From: Streptomyces sp. NRRL F-5122
Lineage (GTDB): Bacteria; Actinomycetota; Actinomycetes; Streptomycetales; Streptomycetaceae
Length of the DNA stretch: 64,000 nucleotides
Reading direction: 5' to 3'
Assembly (NCBI RefSeq): GCF_001507435.1
Contig: NZ_LMWH01000243.1
Location: 62,001 to 126,000, forward strand
The position numbers were made by a program, and so were the translations under genes. The notes under the pieces were generated by a model. That model made no database searches and had not been told where the DNA came from. It worked only from the letters and a program-made list of their open reading frames with translations. Every line of letters starts with the position of its first letter. Within the stretch, counting starts at the first letter, position 1. Positions 43,233 through 50,957 of this stretch are shown piece by piece.

Positions 43233-43664
43233 ATGGGTGCCGAGGCTGGCTACGGGACGCAAGCGGACGTGATCGCGGTGCTGCTGCAATCCGTTGGAGA
43301 TGCGGCGGTGGTGCTGTCGTACGACGAGGACAGGACGTTTGCAGCACTGAGCTTGAACCGGTTCGGTTCTGTGGGGTCGTATCGGCTGGACTGGCAGGGT
43401 GCCGAGGTACAGCGCTCCCCGGCGTTCGACGGTGGGGAGCTTCGGAGGCTTCTCTCCGGTCTCGCAAGCCCGGACGAGTTGGCGGTCGTGTTCTGGGGCA
43501 ATCTCGCGGTGCCCTCGCTCGCTTCGGAGGCTGGCCTGCTGGCGACGCATGCCGACGCGGTACTCGAATGCTGCCCTGAGTGCTGGGTCTACCTCGTGGA
43601 CCGCGGGGTTCTGATCGAGTTCCAGGATGGTGAAGGGTTCACCATCGGGCGGGTGCCGGACTGA
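43233..43664 (+). CDS. Hypothetical protein in AICE cargo
   Basis: This 143-residue protein starts at ATG 43233 with GGGGAG upstream. It reads YGTQADVIAVLLQSVGDAAV, then TFAALSLNRFGSVGSYRLDW, and ends GVLIEFQDGEGFTIGRVPD; a mixed alpha/beta soluble protein. The Cys-containing VLECCPECWVYLVDRG may be a metal site or simply structural. No family recognised. It converges on the operon at 43680-44482. Confidence 0.6.
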   Translation: MGAEAGYGTQADVIAVLLQSVGDAAVVLSYDEDRTFAALSLNRFGSVGSYRLDWQGAEVQRSPAFDGGELRRLLSGLASPDELAVVFWGNLAVPSLASEAGLLATHADAVLECCPECWVYLVDRGVLIEFQDGEGFTIGRVPD

Positions 43665-43679
43665 CTCTCTGAAGCAGGT

Positions 43680-44060
43680 TCATCCGTTGCCGGCGGGCTT
43701 GAAGTCGTGCGCACAGGCTGGGAGGTCGAGCCCCTGCCGGTGTGAGAGGGGCAGGAAGAGTGCTGGACGGACTGTCCATGTGATGCGCGTGCTGACGTGC
43801 GTGATGGACACCGTCCAGGGCTCCCGGCGCAACAAGGCTCGTCTCGTGTCGATGCGGTCATCCTGGAGGCGTGTCCACGCTTCCTGAGAAGCGGCTGTGT
43901 CGAGTGTTGGTGAGATGGTGCGCAGGATCGTCGCCACCCAGTTGTTCGCCTCGACCGCCGAGTACGCGTCGAAGGATCCGAAGAGGGCCGGCGGGCGTCG
44001 CCCGTCCAGTCGTTGCGTCCAGCATTCGCACCAGAAGCCGGGCCTGGTCGTCGTCAGCAC
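43680..44060 (-). CDS. AICE hypothetical protein, co-transcribed with HATPase gene
   Basis: This 126-residue protein starts MLTTTRPGFWCECWTQRLDG. A central region SAVEANNWVATILRTISPTL and a C-terminal strand-rich segment (TVSITHVSTRITWTVRP) are clear. Proteins of this kind recur in Streptomyces integrative elements, without known function. Its start overlaps the stop of the HATPase gene by seven bases, so the two form an operon, presumably under the operator at 44464. Confidence 0.65.
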   Translation of the reverse strand: MLTTTRPGFWCECWTQRLDGRRPPALFGSFDAYSAVEANNWVATILRTISPTLDTAASQEAWTRLQDDRIDTRRALLRREPWTVSITHVSTRITWTVRPALFLPLSHRQGLDLPACAHDFKPAGNG

Positions 44061-44482
44061 GGGTGCCCTCCTCGGCGTGCGTCGGTGAAGAGCTCCGCCG
44101 TGATGGTGTGGCCGGCCTCGCTGCTGTGGACGACGACCCGGTGAGCGATCGCGCTGACCATGCCGAGTCCGCGGCCGTGCTCGGCGTCCTGGTCCTGGTG
44201 CTCGATCTTCGGGGCCGTGCCCATGCCTCCGGCGTCCGTCACCGATACGGCGACCACCTGCGCCGAGACGGCGACGGCCAGGTGGAAGCTGCCGGACTCA
44301 TGGCCGCTCGCCGTGTGGAGGATTGCGTTCGCGCTGAGCTCGCTCACGATCAGCTCGACGTCCTCGGCAAAAGGGGAGCCGCGCAGGACGTCGCGCGTCC
44401 ATCGGCGGGCCCGGCTGACCTCTTCCGGGAAACCTGGGCAAGACAGTCCCCAGACCCGGGCAGTACTCGTATACTCGTGCAT
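44054..44482 (-). CDS. RsbW-like HATPase (anti-sigma-type) protein
   Basis: This 142-residue protein is a GHKL ATPase of the anti-sigma regulatory type. I chose ATG 44482 (MHEYTSTARVWGL), with AAGGA upstream, over ATG 44512. The N-box is ELIVSELSANAILHT and the G1 box is VSVTDAGGM, followed by RGLGMVSAIAH as the G2 region. Streptomyces has many such proteins that bind sigma factors or anti-anti-sigma proteins. Its presence on an AICE under KorSA-type control suggests that it modifies host transcription during transfer. The operator repeat overlaps its first six codons. Confidence 0.82.
   Translation of the reverse strand: MHEYTSTARVWGLSCPGFPEEVSRARRWTRDVLRGSPFAEDVELIVSELSANAILHTASGHESGSFHLAVAVSAQVVAVSVTDAGGMGTAPKIEHQDQDAEHGRGLGMVSAIAHRVVVHSSEAGHTITAELFTDARRGGHPC
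44464..44478. promoter_or_regulatory. KorSA-type operator site A
   Basis: A direct repeat TACTCGT-A-TACTCGT; on the minus strand it reads ACGAGTA-T-ACGAGTA and overlaps the first codons of the HATPase gene. Shares the ACGAGT core with the four other sites in the element. Confidence 0.6.
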
Positions 44483-44528
44483 ACAAGTTCCTTCATGCTG
44501 GTAGGCCGCCATGTGCAGCGGGTTCGGA

Positions 44529-44960
44529 CTAGACGAGTTTCACGCCGTCGTGGGCGCGGATGGCCGGCGGGGACGCCGCGTCGAGTGCGTCTATGACGCG
44601 GATCGCGTACGCCTCGTCGGCAAGTTCGGAGACTTCTTCGCGGGTCACCCAGCGCAGTGCGCGGGTCTCGTCGCCGGTGGTCGGCGTGCCGTCGGCCGCC
44701 TCACAGCGGAAGACCAGCGAGACGATCAGGCCCGTCATGTTCTTGTAGACGCCGGTGAGGGTCGCGGGAAGCGCGATCTTGATGCCGGTCTCTTCGAGGA
44801 CTTCGCGCTGAAGGGCTTCGGGGACGGTCTCCTCGCGTTCGAGGATGCCGCCCGGCGGTTCCCAGTGACCGTTGTCCCGGCGCTGGATCAGGAGGGCCCG
44901 GCCCTGGGCGTCGACGACGACCCCGGCCACGCTCACGGAGTGCGGGCGTTCTGTGCTCAC
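44529..44960 (-). CDS. Nudix hydrolase, candidate Pif-like transfer immunity protein
   Basis: This 143-residue protein starts at GTG 44960 with GAGG upstream. The Nudix box is perfect (G38, E44, REVLEETGI at 52-60), preceded by GRALLIQRRDNGHWEPP. Nudix enzymes hydrolyse nucleoside diphosphate derivatives. In pSAM2, the best-studied AICE, a Nudix protein named Pif blocks redundant transfer between element-bearing cells. This gene sits next to the korSA-like gene, divergent from it and under the shared operator, so a Pif-like role is the best hypothesis. Confidence 0.82.
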   Translation of the reverse strand: MSTERPHSVSVAGVVVDAQGRALLIQRRDNGHWEPPGGILEREETVPEALQREVLEETGIKIALPATLTGVYKNMTGLIVSLVFRCEAADGTPTTGDETRALRWVTREEVSELADEAYAIRVIDALDAASPPAIRAHDGVKLV

Positions 44961-45009
44961 GTTCCTCGGCCCTCTCGGATGGCTAGGCTCTCCACCGTAG
45001 CAACAAGCA

Positions 45010-45026
45010 CTCGCCCACTCGTCTAG
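45010..45026. promoter_or_regulatory. KorSA-type operator site B
   Basis: On the minus strand it reads CTAGACGAGTGGGCGAGTG: one full ACGAGT and one GCGAGT half-site. It lies in the divergent region between the Nudix gene and korSA, just before the korSA ribosome-binding site, fitting autorepression. Confidence 0.65.
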
Positions 45027-45046
45027 ATACCTAAAGGAGTACACAC

Positions 45047-45835
45047 GTGAGCCCTCTTTCTTCGGGCCTGCTCGGTGATCTCGATCCCACGAGTGATCGT
45101 GCGGTCTTCCGACAGATCGCCGACCAGCTGCGTGACGCCATCGACCGTGGGCGATTCCGGGAGGGCGAGAAGCTGCCTTCGGAAGCGGAGCTCGTCGACC
45201 ACTACGGGGTCTCTCGCATGACGGTCCGCAACTCCTTCTCGATCCTCCAGGGGGAGGGCCTGGTCCACGCCGAGCACGGCAGGGGCGTCTTCGTCCGGCC
45301 GCGTCCGCCTGTGCGGCGTCTCGCCTCGGACCGGTTCGCCCGGCGTCATCGCGAGCAGGGGAAGTCCGCGTTCATCGTCGAAGCCGACGCGGCCGGCAGT
45401 CACCCCCAGGTCGACAGCCTCGAGGTCAAGGAGGAGAAGGCGAGCCATGACATCTCCACGCGGCTCGGGTCCGTGCGGCGGGTCCTCGCACGTCGGCGCC
45501 GCTACCTCCTTGACGGTCGGCCGGTTGAGTTCGCCACCTCCTACCTACCGCTCGACATCGCCCGCGGCACGCAAATCGCCGAACCCAACCCCGGCCCCGG
45601 CGGCATCTACGCCCGCCTCGAAGAGCTGGGCCACCGCCTCGACCACTTCGAGGAGGAGATCCGGGCCCGGATGCCCTCGCCGGACGAGGTGCGCACGCTG
45701 AGGCTGGCGGCCGGCGTGCCGGTCATTCACCTGATCCGAACCGCCTTCGACACGGAGAAGCGGCCCGTCGAGGTCTGCGACACGGTCATGGCGGCTGACG
45801 CGTACGTCCTGGCGTACCAGCTCCCGGCGACGTGA
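45047..45835 (+). CDS. korSA: GntR/HutC-family repressor, KorSA-like
   Basis: This 262-residue regulator starts at GTG 45047 after AAAGGAG. The winged helix (AVFRQIADQLRDAIDRGRFR, then KLPSEAELVDHYGVSRMTVR) is GntR type and the C-terminal 150 residues form a UTRA effector-binding domain (LDGRPVEFATSYLPLDIARG, then CDTVMAADAYVL). In AICEs such as pSAM2, KorSA represses pra and its own gene and so keeps the element integrated and silent. Five ACGAGT-bearing sites near AICE genes are its probable targets. Confidence 0.85.
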   Translation: MSPLSSGLLGDLDPTSDRAVFRQIADQLRDAIDRGRFREGEKLPSEAELVDHYGVSRMTVRNSFSILQGEGLVHAEHGRGVFVRPRPPVRRLASDRFARRHREQGKSAFIVEADAAGSHPQVDSLEVKEEKASHDISTRLGSVRRVLARRRRYLLDGRPVEFATSYLPLDIARGTQIAEPNPGPGGIYARLEELGHRLDHFEEEIRARMPSPDEVRTLRLAAGVPVIHLIRTAFDTEKRPVEVCDTVMAADAYVLAYQLPAT

Positions 45836-45860
45836 TCGCATGACCGGTGTCGGTGGGGTG

Positions 45861-46202
45861 CTAGGCCTCCGGCGTGAACATGTCGCCGACGTTGCTCCAC
45901 ATGAAGCCCTCGCGCCAGTCCGGCTTGCCGGTCGCCCAGCCGATGAGCGCCTCCCGCACCTTCTCCTGCGAGACGGTCTGCGTCTGGTAGTGCTCGGCAG
46001 GGACGCCGTCCCGGTACTCCAGCTGGTAGGTGTTGTTGGCGCGGAACAGGACCTGGATGTACCAGTCCCCCTCGAGGTCCTCTTCCTGCCGCTCAAGCAC
46101 CATGTGCTCCATGCCGCGTTGCAAGTTGGCGAGCATCGTCCCGATGGCCGGCTTCGAGGGGCGCTTCACCACGAGGCCGTTGGCGTTTGTCGCTATCAGC
46201 AT
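45861..46202 (-). CDS. AICE hypothetical protein
   Basis: This 113-residue protein starts at ATG complement 46200-46202 (MLIATNANGLVVKRPSKPAI). The rest is a compact alpha/beta sequence with DLEGDWYIQVLFRANNTYQL and REALIGWATGKPDWREGF. Such proteins are regular members of Streptomyces element gene sets but have no known role. It is divergent from the gene at 46381, with operator sites C and D in the shared gap. Confidence 0.7.
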   Translation of the reverse strand: MLIATNANGLVVKRPSKPAIGTMLANLQRGMEHMVLERQEEDLEGDWYIQVLFRANNTYQLEYRDGVPAEHYQTQTVSQEKVREALIGWATGKPDWREGFMWSNVGDMFTPEA

Positions 46203-46272
46203 GGCGGGATTCTGACGGATGGGTCTGACAGTGGCCGGCACGCTTCTCGAACTCGTACACCCCAACACGCTT

Positions 46273-46288
46273 ACTCGTATAGACGAGT
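46273..46288. promoter_or_regulatory. KorSA-type operator site C (perfect palindrome)
   Basis: ACTCGT (46273-46278), ATAG, ACGAGT (46283-46288). It lies between the divergent genes at 45861-46202 and 46381 and is the most symmetric site in the set. Confidence 0.7.
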
Positions 46289-46354
46289 GGGCAAGTGGTG
46301 TGGCAAGGTGATCGTCGTGAGCCCGAGGAATCGGGTTCGCAGATCGCATCTTGT

Positions 46355-46370
46355 ATAGACGAGTAGATAG
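46355..46370. promoter_or_regulatory. KorSA-type operator site D over a ribosome-binding region
   Basis: TATAGACGAGTAGATAGG just upstream of the 46381 gene; it matches site E at 12 consecutive bases (TAGACGAGTAGA) and partly overlaps the Shine-Dalgarno. Confidence 0.65.
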
Positions 46371-46380
46371 GAACGTGCCT

Positions 46381-46737
46381 GTGCGCACCATCCGTGTTGA
46401 GACCTCCGCCGCGACGATCCTCCTCACCGAGGCTCCCGAGCCGAAGGTCCGTGACCGCCAGACCGGTGAGATCGCCAAGGACGCTGTCAGCGGTGAGGCG
46501 CTGATGACCATCGGCGTCGTCTACATCGAAGACGGAGAGTCCTCGCTCATCAAGGTCACCGTCCCCGAGGGCGGTGTCTCCGAGGGGCTGAACCTCGGTG
46601 CGCCGGTCGCGCTGCCGGGGCTCGTTGCCCGGCCGTGGGAGTCCGTGTTCAACGGCCAGCAGCGTCACGGCATCGCCTTCCGGGCCGCCGCTGTCACCCC
46701 GGCCGCCTTCCCGGCCGTGATGGGGGCCTCGGCCTGA
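46381..46737 (+). CDS. AICE transfer-region hypothetical protein
   Basis: This 118-residue protein starts at GTG 46381 (GTG 46375 also possible); TAGGAA upstream gives better spacing to the former. It reads VRTIRVETSAATILLTEAPE and GVVYIEDGESSLIKVTVPEG, with a C-terminal VTPAAFPAVMGASA. It precedes traB in the same operon with a TGATG overlap, as in many Streptomyces conjugative elements. No enzymatic motif; it probably assists transfer. Confidence 0.72.
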   Translation: MRTIRVETSAATILLTEAPEPKVRDRQTGEIAKDAVSGEALMTIGVVYIEDGESSLIKVTVPEGGVSEGLNLGAPVALPGLVARPWESVFNGQQRHGIAFRAAAVTPAAFPAVMGASA

Positions 46738-48119
46738 TGTCCGATCTCGCGACGCTTCTGGAGGTGGGTGGTCCTGTCGCCGCGCTCGGCGGTGGGGCCG
46801 CCTACGCCCGGGCCAACCACCCCGGCCTCTACTGGTCCGCCGTCGGCGGGCCGATATCCACCGTCCGACTGCTCAGCTCGTACGCCTCGGTCATGGAAGC
46901 CTGCGGCCTGACCGTCGCGCCGTCCCGGCTGCGCATCCTCGCCGTCAAGGCCACCACTCGGCGGGAGGTGCGGCCCACCCCTCCTCGGCGGGGCATCATC
47001 CGGCCCACCTCGACGGGCTTACGGCTTCGTCTCCGCCTCGCTCCGGGGCAGGAACCCGCCGACGTCACCGCCTCGGCCGAACGGCTGCGGCACGCCTGGG
47101 GCGTCCACGCCGTGTACGTCTCCACCGTCAAGCCCGGTGTCGTCGAACTGCGGCTGGTCGGCTTCGACGTCCTGCGCAAGGTGCGGATGCCGCGCAAGAT
47201 CGACGGCGGCTTCCTCAAGGTGCCGGTCGCGTTGCGGGAGGACGCCATGCCCTTCGTCCGCGACTACCGGGCCGTTCCCCACCAACTCACCCTCGGCGCG
47301 ACGCTGTCGGGCAAGTCCATGTACCTGCGTCATCTCGTCTCGGGCCTTGCGCCGCAGGACGTCGCCCTCGTCGGCGTCGACTGCAAGCGCGGGGTCGAGC
47401 TGTCCCCGTTCGCCTTGCGCCTCTCAGCGCTGGCCACCGATCCGGATGAAGCGGCAGAGCTGTTGCCTGTTCTGGTCAAGGAGATGGAGGACCGGTACGA
47501 CCTGATCAAAGCCCGGCAGGGCATTGCCCCCGGCACCCCTGACGAGGAGATCACCTCCGACATCTGGGGCCTGCCCGAGAGCGAACGGCCTGTGCCCGTC
47601 GTCCTGTTCGTTGACGAGGTGGCGGAACTCTTCCTGACCGCCACCCGCAAGGACGAGGAACGGCGCGATGAGATGGTCACCCAGCTCATCCGCCTCGCCC
47701 AGCTCGGCCGCGCGGCCGGCATCTACCTCGAGGTGTGCGGGCAGCGCTTCGGTGCCGAACTCGGCAAGGGCGCGACCATGCTCCGGGCTCAGCTCACCGG
47801 CCGGGTCTGCCACCGCGTGAACGATGAGGCCTCCGCGAAGATGGCCCTCGGCGACATCGCGCCGGAAGCGGTCCTCGCCGCCTGCGCCATCCCCGCTGAA
47901 CGTCCCGGCCTGGCGGTCGCGGGTGACACGTCCGGCGGCTGGTCCCGCATCCGCACCCCGTATCTCTCCCTCGGCGACACTGCCGACGTCTGCCGGGAGA
48001 CGGCCCACCTCGTACCGGACCTCCCCGCGCTGAAGCCGTTCCGGCCCTACGTGCCCGACCCGCTGCCCTCCGTCGAGCGGCCAGGGCCCGCAGTCCAGCC
48101 GAACCTCCTCACTGACTGA
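46737..48119 (+). CDS. traSA: FtsK/SpoIIIE-type DNA translocase TraB (TraSA)
   Basis: This 460-residue motor moves double-stranded DNA between mycelia, the hallmark of Streptomyces conjugation. Start ATG 46737 overlaps the previous stop. Walker A is LGATLSGKS (Lys193), Walker B is VVLFVDEVAEL (Asp293, Glu294). The N-terminus has a weak hydrophobic region (VGGPVAALGGGAAYA). The C-terminal part carries GRAAGIYLEVCGQRFGAELG and later VCHRVNDEASAKMALG, typical of FtsK-like translocases. A recognition domain for clt repeats is expected at the C-terminal end. Confidence 0.92.
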   Translation: MSDLATLLEVGGPVAALGGGAAYARANHPGLYWSAVGGPISTVRLLSSYASVMEACGLTVAPSRLRILAVKATTRREVRPTPPRRGIIRPTSTGLRLRLRLAPGQEPADVTASAERLRHAWGVHAVYVSTVKPGVVELRLVGFDVLRKVRMPRKIDGGFLKVPVALREDAMPFVRDYRAVPHQLTLGATLSGKSMYLRHLVSGLAPQDVALVGVDCKRGVELSPFALRLSALATDPDEAAELLPVLVKEMEDRYDLIKARQGIAPGTPDEEITSDIWGLPESERPVPVVLFVDEVAELFLTATRKDEERRDEMVTQLIRLAQLGRAAGIYLEVCGQRFGAELGKGATMLRAQLTGRVCHRVNDEASAKMALGDIAPEAVLAACAIPAERPGLAVAGDTSGGWSRIRTPYLSLGDTADVCRETAHLVPDLPALKPFRPYVPDPLPSVERPGPAVQPNLLTD

Positions 48120-48202
48120 GCCTCCCTCCATCCCGTCCGGCGTGACCGTCTCGCGCCACGTCCCTACCCCTCCCATGCCTGATCCCGGAAGGAGACGCCC
48201 TC

Positions 48203-48829
48203 ATGCGCGCCCAACTGGCCCGGGTTGACGCGGTACTCGTCCAGGCGCTCATCGCCGCCGCGTTGTCTTTCGCGCACATCCACGACGTCGCTGTGGCGGC
48301 CGGACAGGACGGCTGGAAGGCCTGGGCCTATCCCGTCTCCGTCGACCTGCTGCTCGTCGCCGCCTGGCGTCGACTGCGCTCCGGCTCGGCCAAGGGTGCG
48401 GCCTGGTGCTGGTTCGTCATCGCGCTCGCCGCGTCTCTCGGCGCGAACGTCGCCACGGCCGGCCTGCTCGACCTCGGCGACGTCCCGGCCTGGCTGCGCA
48501 TCCTCGTCGCGGGCTGGCCTGCCGTCGCCTTCCTCGGCGGAACGCTCCTCGCCCACTCCGCACCCAAGGCAGCCGTCGACGTCAAGGTCGTCGAGGACCA
48601 GGAGGACGAGCCCGAAACCGCCCCCGAACCCGAGTCGCCCGCCCAACCCGCCATCGAGGCCCCGCCTGACCGCCCGGCCGTCCCGGTCCCGGCCGCCCTC
48701 ATCGACCACGCCCGCAAGGTCGCCGCCGAACACCACACCCGAACCGGCACCCCCATGGACGTCACCACCCTGCGCGCCCGCCTCGGCGTCCCGGCGCCCA
48801 TGGCTGAAGCCATCGCCGCCCACCTCTAA
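48203..48829 (+). CDS. spdB: DUF2637 / SpdB-type plasmid spread protein
   Basis: This 208-residue membrane protein has four likely helices in the first 115 residues (VLVQALIAAALSFAHIHDVA, WAYPVSVDLLLVAAWRRL, WCWFVIALAASLGANVATAG, WLRILVAGWPAVAFLGGTLL), which is the DUF2637 pattern. It then has an acidic Pro-rich linker and a small C-terminal helical module (TTLRARLGVPAPMAEAIAAH). SpdB proteins help intramycelial spread of transferred DNA after TraB transport. It follows traB by 83 bp. Confidence 0.88.
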   Translation: MRAQLARVDAVLVQALIAAALSFAHIHDVAVAAGQDGWKAWAYPVSVDLLLVAAWRRLRSGSAKGAAWCWFVIALAASLGANVATAGLLDLGDVPAWLRILVAGWPAVAFLGGTLLAHSAPKAAVDVKVVEDQEDEPETAPEPESPAQPAIEAPPDRPAVPVPAALIDHARKVAAEHHTRTGTPMDVTTLRARLGVPAPMAEAIAAHL

Positions 48830-48840
48830 ATGGAGCTCTG

Positions 48841-49032
48841 ATGACCGCCAACCGCCGCTTCCGCAACGTCACCCGCATCGGGCCCGTGCAGGTCGGCACG
48901 GCCTACGACCACCGCGGCCGCGAGAAGCACACCGCCGCCTGCACCGCCCCGCGCTGCAACTTCTCCGCCGACTACGACAGCCGCGCCGCCGCCGAGCTGG
49001 CCGCCCGCACCCACCGCTGCCCCGTCCGCTGA
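48841..49032 (+). CDS. Mobile element transfer protein (SpdA-like)
   Basis: This 63-residue protein starts at ATG 48841, 9 bp after spdB. It reads VTRIGPVQVGTAYDHRGREK and CTAPRCNFSADYDSRAAAEL, with three cysteines and a His that could bind zinc. It belongs to the short transfer proteins always found between spdB and repSA in Streptomyces elements. Confidence 0.8.
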   Translation: MTANRRFRNVTRIGPVQVGTAYDHRGREKHTAACTAPRCNFSADYDSRAAAELAARTHRCPVR

Positions 49033-49048
49033 AAGGACCCCGTACCCC

Positions 49049-49243
49049 GTGACCGTCAGCCTTCCGCTCGTCGTCGTCCTCGGCTTCTTCGCCTGGGCGG
49101 CGGTCAAGTTCCTCGGCGTCCGCATCTGGATCGTCGTCCTGATCACCCTCTTCGGCTTCTGGCTCTCGCGCACCGTCCTCGCCCCCGCCATCGAGTCCGG
49201 CACGCGATCCGGGGTGGACGTCGTAAACGGCTCACATGACTAG
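49049..49243 (+). CDS. Small Spd-type membrane protein
   Basis: This 64-residue protein is nearly all hydrophobic in its first 45 residues (LPLVVVLGFFAWAAVKFLGV, then IWIVVLITLFGFWLSRTVLA), giving two helices. It starts at GTG 49049, 16 bp after the preceding stop. The stop overlaps operator E. Small Spd membrane proteins of this kind assist spread in mycelium. Confidence 0.75.
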   Translation: MTVSLPLVVVLGFFAWAAVKFLGVRIWIVVLITLFGFWLSRTVLAPAIESGTRSGVDVVNGSHD

Positions 49244-49255
49244 ACGAGTAGATAA
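49240..49255. promoter_or_regulatory. KorSA-type operator site E over a ribosome-binding region
   Basis: CTAGACGAGTAGATAAGG directly before the AAGGAG of the 49266 gene and very similar to site D. Implies separate repression of the downstream spdD-repSA-xis-int block. Confidence 0.65.
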
Positions 49256-49265
49256 GGAGTTCGCC

Positions 49266-49517
49266 GTGTTCCTGGCCAAATACCCGGACAACCCCACCCC
49301 GCCGCCCGCACACACCCACACCCCGACAGACCCGACACCCGCCCCGGCCCGGCGCTCGCTCCCATCGGTCTCCATCGACCAGAAGACCGTCGCGGCCGTG
49401 CTCGTCGGCGGAGTCGTCCTCACCGCGCTCCTGGCCGCCGTCGCCGTCACGGCCATCTCGGTCGCCGTCGCCGCCGTGGTCCTGCGCTCCCTGCTCCGCG
49501 ACCACCACCGCCGCTGA
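49266..49517 (+). CDS. SpdD-like membrane protein
   Basis: This 83-residue protein starts at GTG 49266 with AAGGAG six bases upstream; the ATG at 49236 is before operator E and less likely. It has a Pro/Thr/His-rich N-terminal half (PPPAHTHTPTDPTPAPARRS) and one long hydrophobic helix region (VLVGGVVLTALLAAVAVTAI). The layout fits SpdD-type spread proteins. Confidence 0.7.
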   Translation: MFLAKYPDNPTPPPAHTHTPTDPTPAPARRSLPSVSIDQKTVAAVLVGGVVLTALLAAVAVTAISVAVAAVVLRSLLRDHHRR

Positions 49518-49589
49518 CCTGCGGCCAGACCTCCGGGGCGGCGCGACACCGCCACGTACCCGCCGCCCCGGCGGCCCACTCCTCCCGAA

Positions 49590-50957
49590 GTGCCCGTCAG
49601 AAGGAGAACCGCCATCTTCACCAGCGTCACCCCGCCCCCACTCCCGGAACTCAGCAACCTCGCCGCAGGCGGCACCCTGCCCGCTATCCTCCGTCAGCTC
49701 TCGAGCCTCGGCGGCTGCACCCACCCGATCCGCCTCGACGGCCACCGCACCGAGTACGACGTCGACACCGCCACCGGCGAGATCGGCCGAGTCCTCCATC
49801 AGCTCAACTCGGGCGACCTCCCGGCCGGCCAACTCCTCGTCCGCTGCAACAACCGCCGCACGACCCGCTGCCCGGCCTGCTCCGAGGTCTACCGCCGCGA
49901 CACCTTCCAACTGATCACCGCCGGACTGCGCGGCGGCAAAGGCACCCCGGAACACGTCGCCACCCACCCCCGGGTCTTCGCCACCTTCACCGCCCCCGGC
50001 TTCGGCCCCGTCCACAACCGCTGCACCGACGGCCGCCCCTGCCGCTGCGGCACCCACCACGACCAGGACGACGAAGCCCTCGGCACCCCGCTCAACCCGG
50101 ACACCTACGACTACGAAGCCGCCGTCCTCTGGAACGCTCACGCCGGTCCGCTCTGGCGACGCTTCTCGACTTACCTGCGCCGGGAGGTCGGCAAGCGCGC
50201 CGGCCTGTTACAGCGGGAGCTCCGCGACCATGCACGCGTCTCCTTCGCCAAGGTCGCCGAGTACCAGAAGCGCGGTGCGGTCCACTTCCACGCGGTCATA
50301 CGCATCGACGGCCCCGGCGGCGGCGAGACTCCGCCCCCGGCCTGGGCCACCGCCGAGCTGCTGACCGACGCCATCGGCGCTGCCGCGGCCAAGGTCCGCG
50401 TCGACGGCCCGACCATCGACGGACGCGCCCACAAGTTCGTCTTCGGCCGCCAACTCGACGTCCGCACCATCCGCTCGGCCGACTTCAACGACGGCCAGGA
50501 GCTCACCGAACGCGCGGTCGCCGCCTACATCGCCAAGTACGCCACCAAGGGCGCGGAGACAGCCACGGGAGCTCTCGACCGCCCGCTGAAGTTCGTCGCC
50601 GAACTTGCCCAGCTCGACATCAGCGAGCATGCCCGCCGCCTGATCCGAACCGCCTGGGCTCTCGGCGCACGCAAGGACCTCGAACACCTCCGCCTGCGTG
50701 CCTGGGCCCACATGCTCGGCTTCCGCGGCCACTTCTCCACCAAGTCCCGCCGCTACTCCACCACCCTCGGCGCGCTCCGCGACGCCCGCGCCGAATGGCG
50801 ACGAGCACAGGCAGCACCGAACGAACCCGCCCCCGAGACCACGTACGTACTCGCGCACTGGGTCTTCGCCAGAACCGGCCTCTCCGACGCCGAAGCCTGG
50901 CTCGCCGCATCCCTCGAACCCGCCCCCGGAACGGAAGGAGAACCCACCCATGGCTGA
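49590..50957 (+). CDS. repSA: Replication initiator, RepSA family
   Basis: This rolling-circle-type initiator allows the excised element to replicate. From GTG 49590 it has 455 residues. Cys-pairs (RCNNRRTTRCPACSEVYRRD and CTDGRPCRCGTHH) precede the HUH-like metal motif AVHFHAVIRIDG, and AYIAKYATKGAE contains the probable nicking Tyr. The start is questionable: GTG 49590 has no ribosome-binding site, while AAGGAG at 49601-49606 is ideally spaced from ATC at 49614, in the same frame and just before FTSVTPPPLPE. The stop overlaps the excisionase gene by eight bases. Confidence 0.88.
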   Translation: MPVRRRTAIFTSVTPPPLPELSNLAAGGTLPAILRQLSSLGGCTHPIRLDGHRTEYDVDTATGEIGRVLHQLNSGDLPAGQLLVRCNNRRTTRCPACSEVYRRDTFQLITAGLRGGKGTPEHVATHPRVFATFTAPGFGPVHNRCTDGRPCRCGTHHDQDDEALGTPLNPDTYDYEAAVLWNAHAGPLWRRFSTYLRREVGKRAGLLQRELRDHARVSFAKVAEYQKRGAVHFHAVIRIDGPGGGETPPPAWATAELLTDAIGAAAAKVRVDGPTIDGRAHKFVFGRQLDVRTIRSADFNDGQELTERAVAAYIAKYATKGAETATGALDRPLKFVAELAQLDISEHARRLIRTAWALGARKDLEHLRLRAWAHMLGFRGHFSTKSRRYSTTLGALRDARAEWRRAQAAPNEPAPETTYVLAHWVFARTGLSDAEAWLAASLEPAPGTEGEPTHG

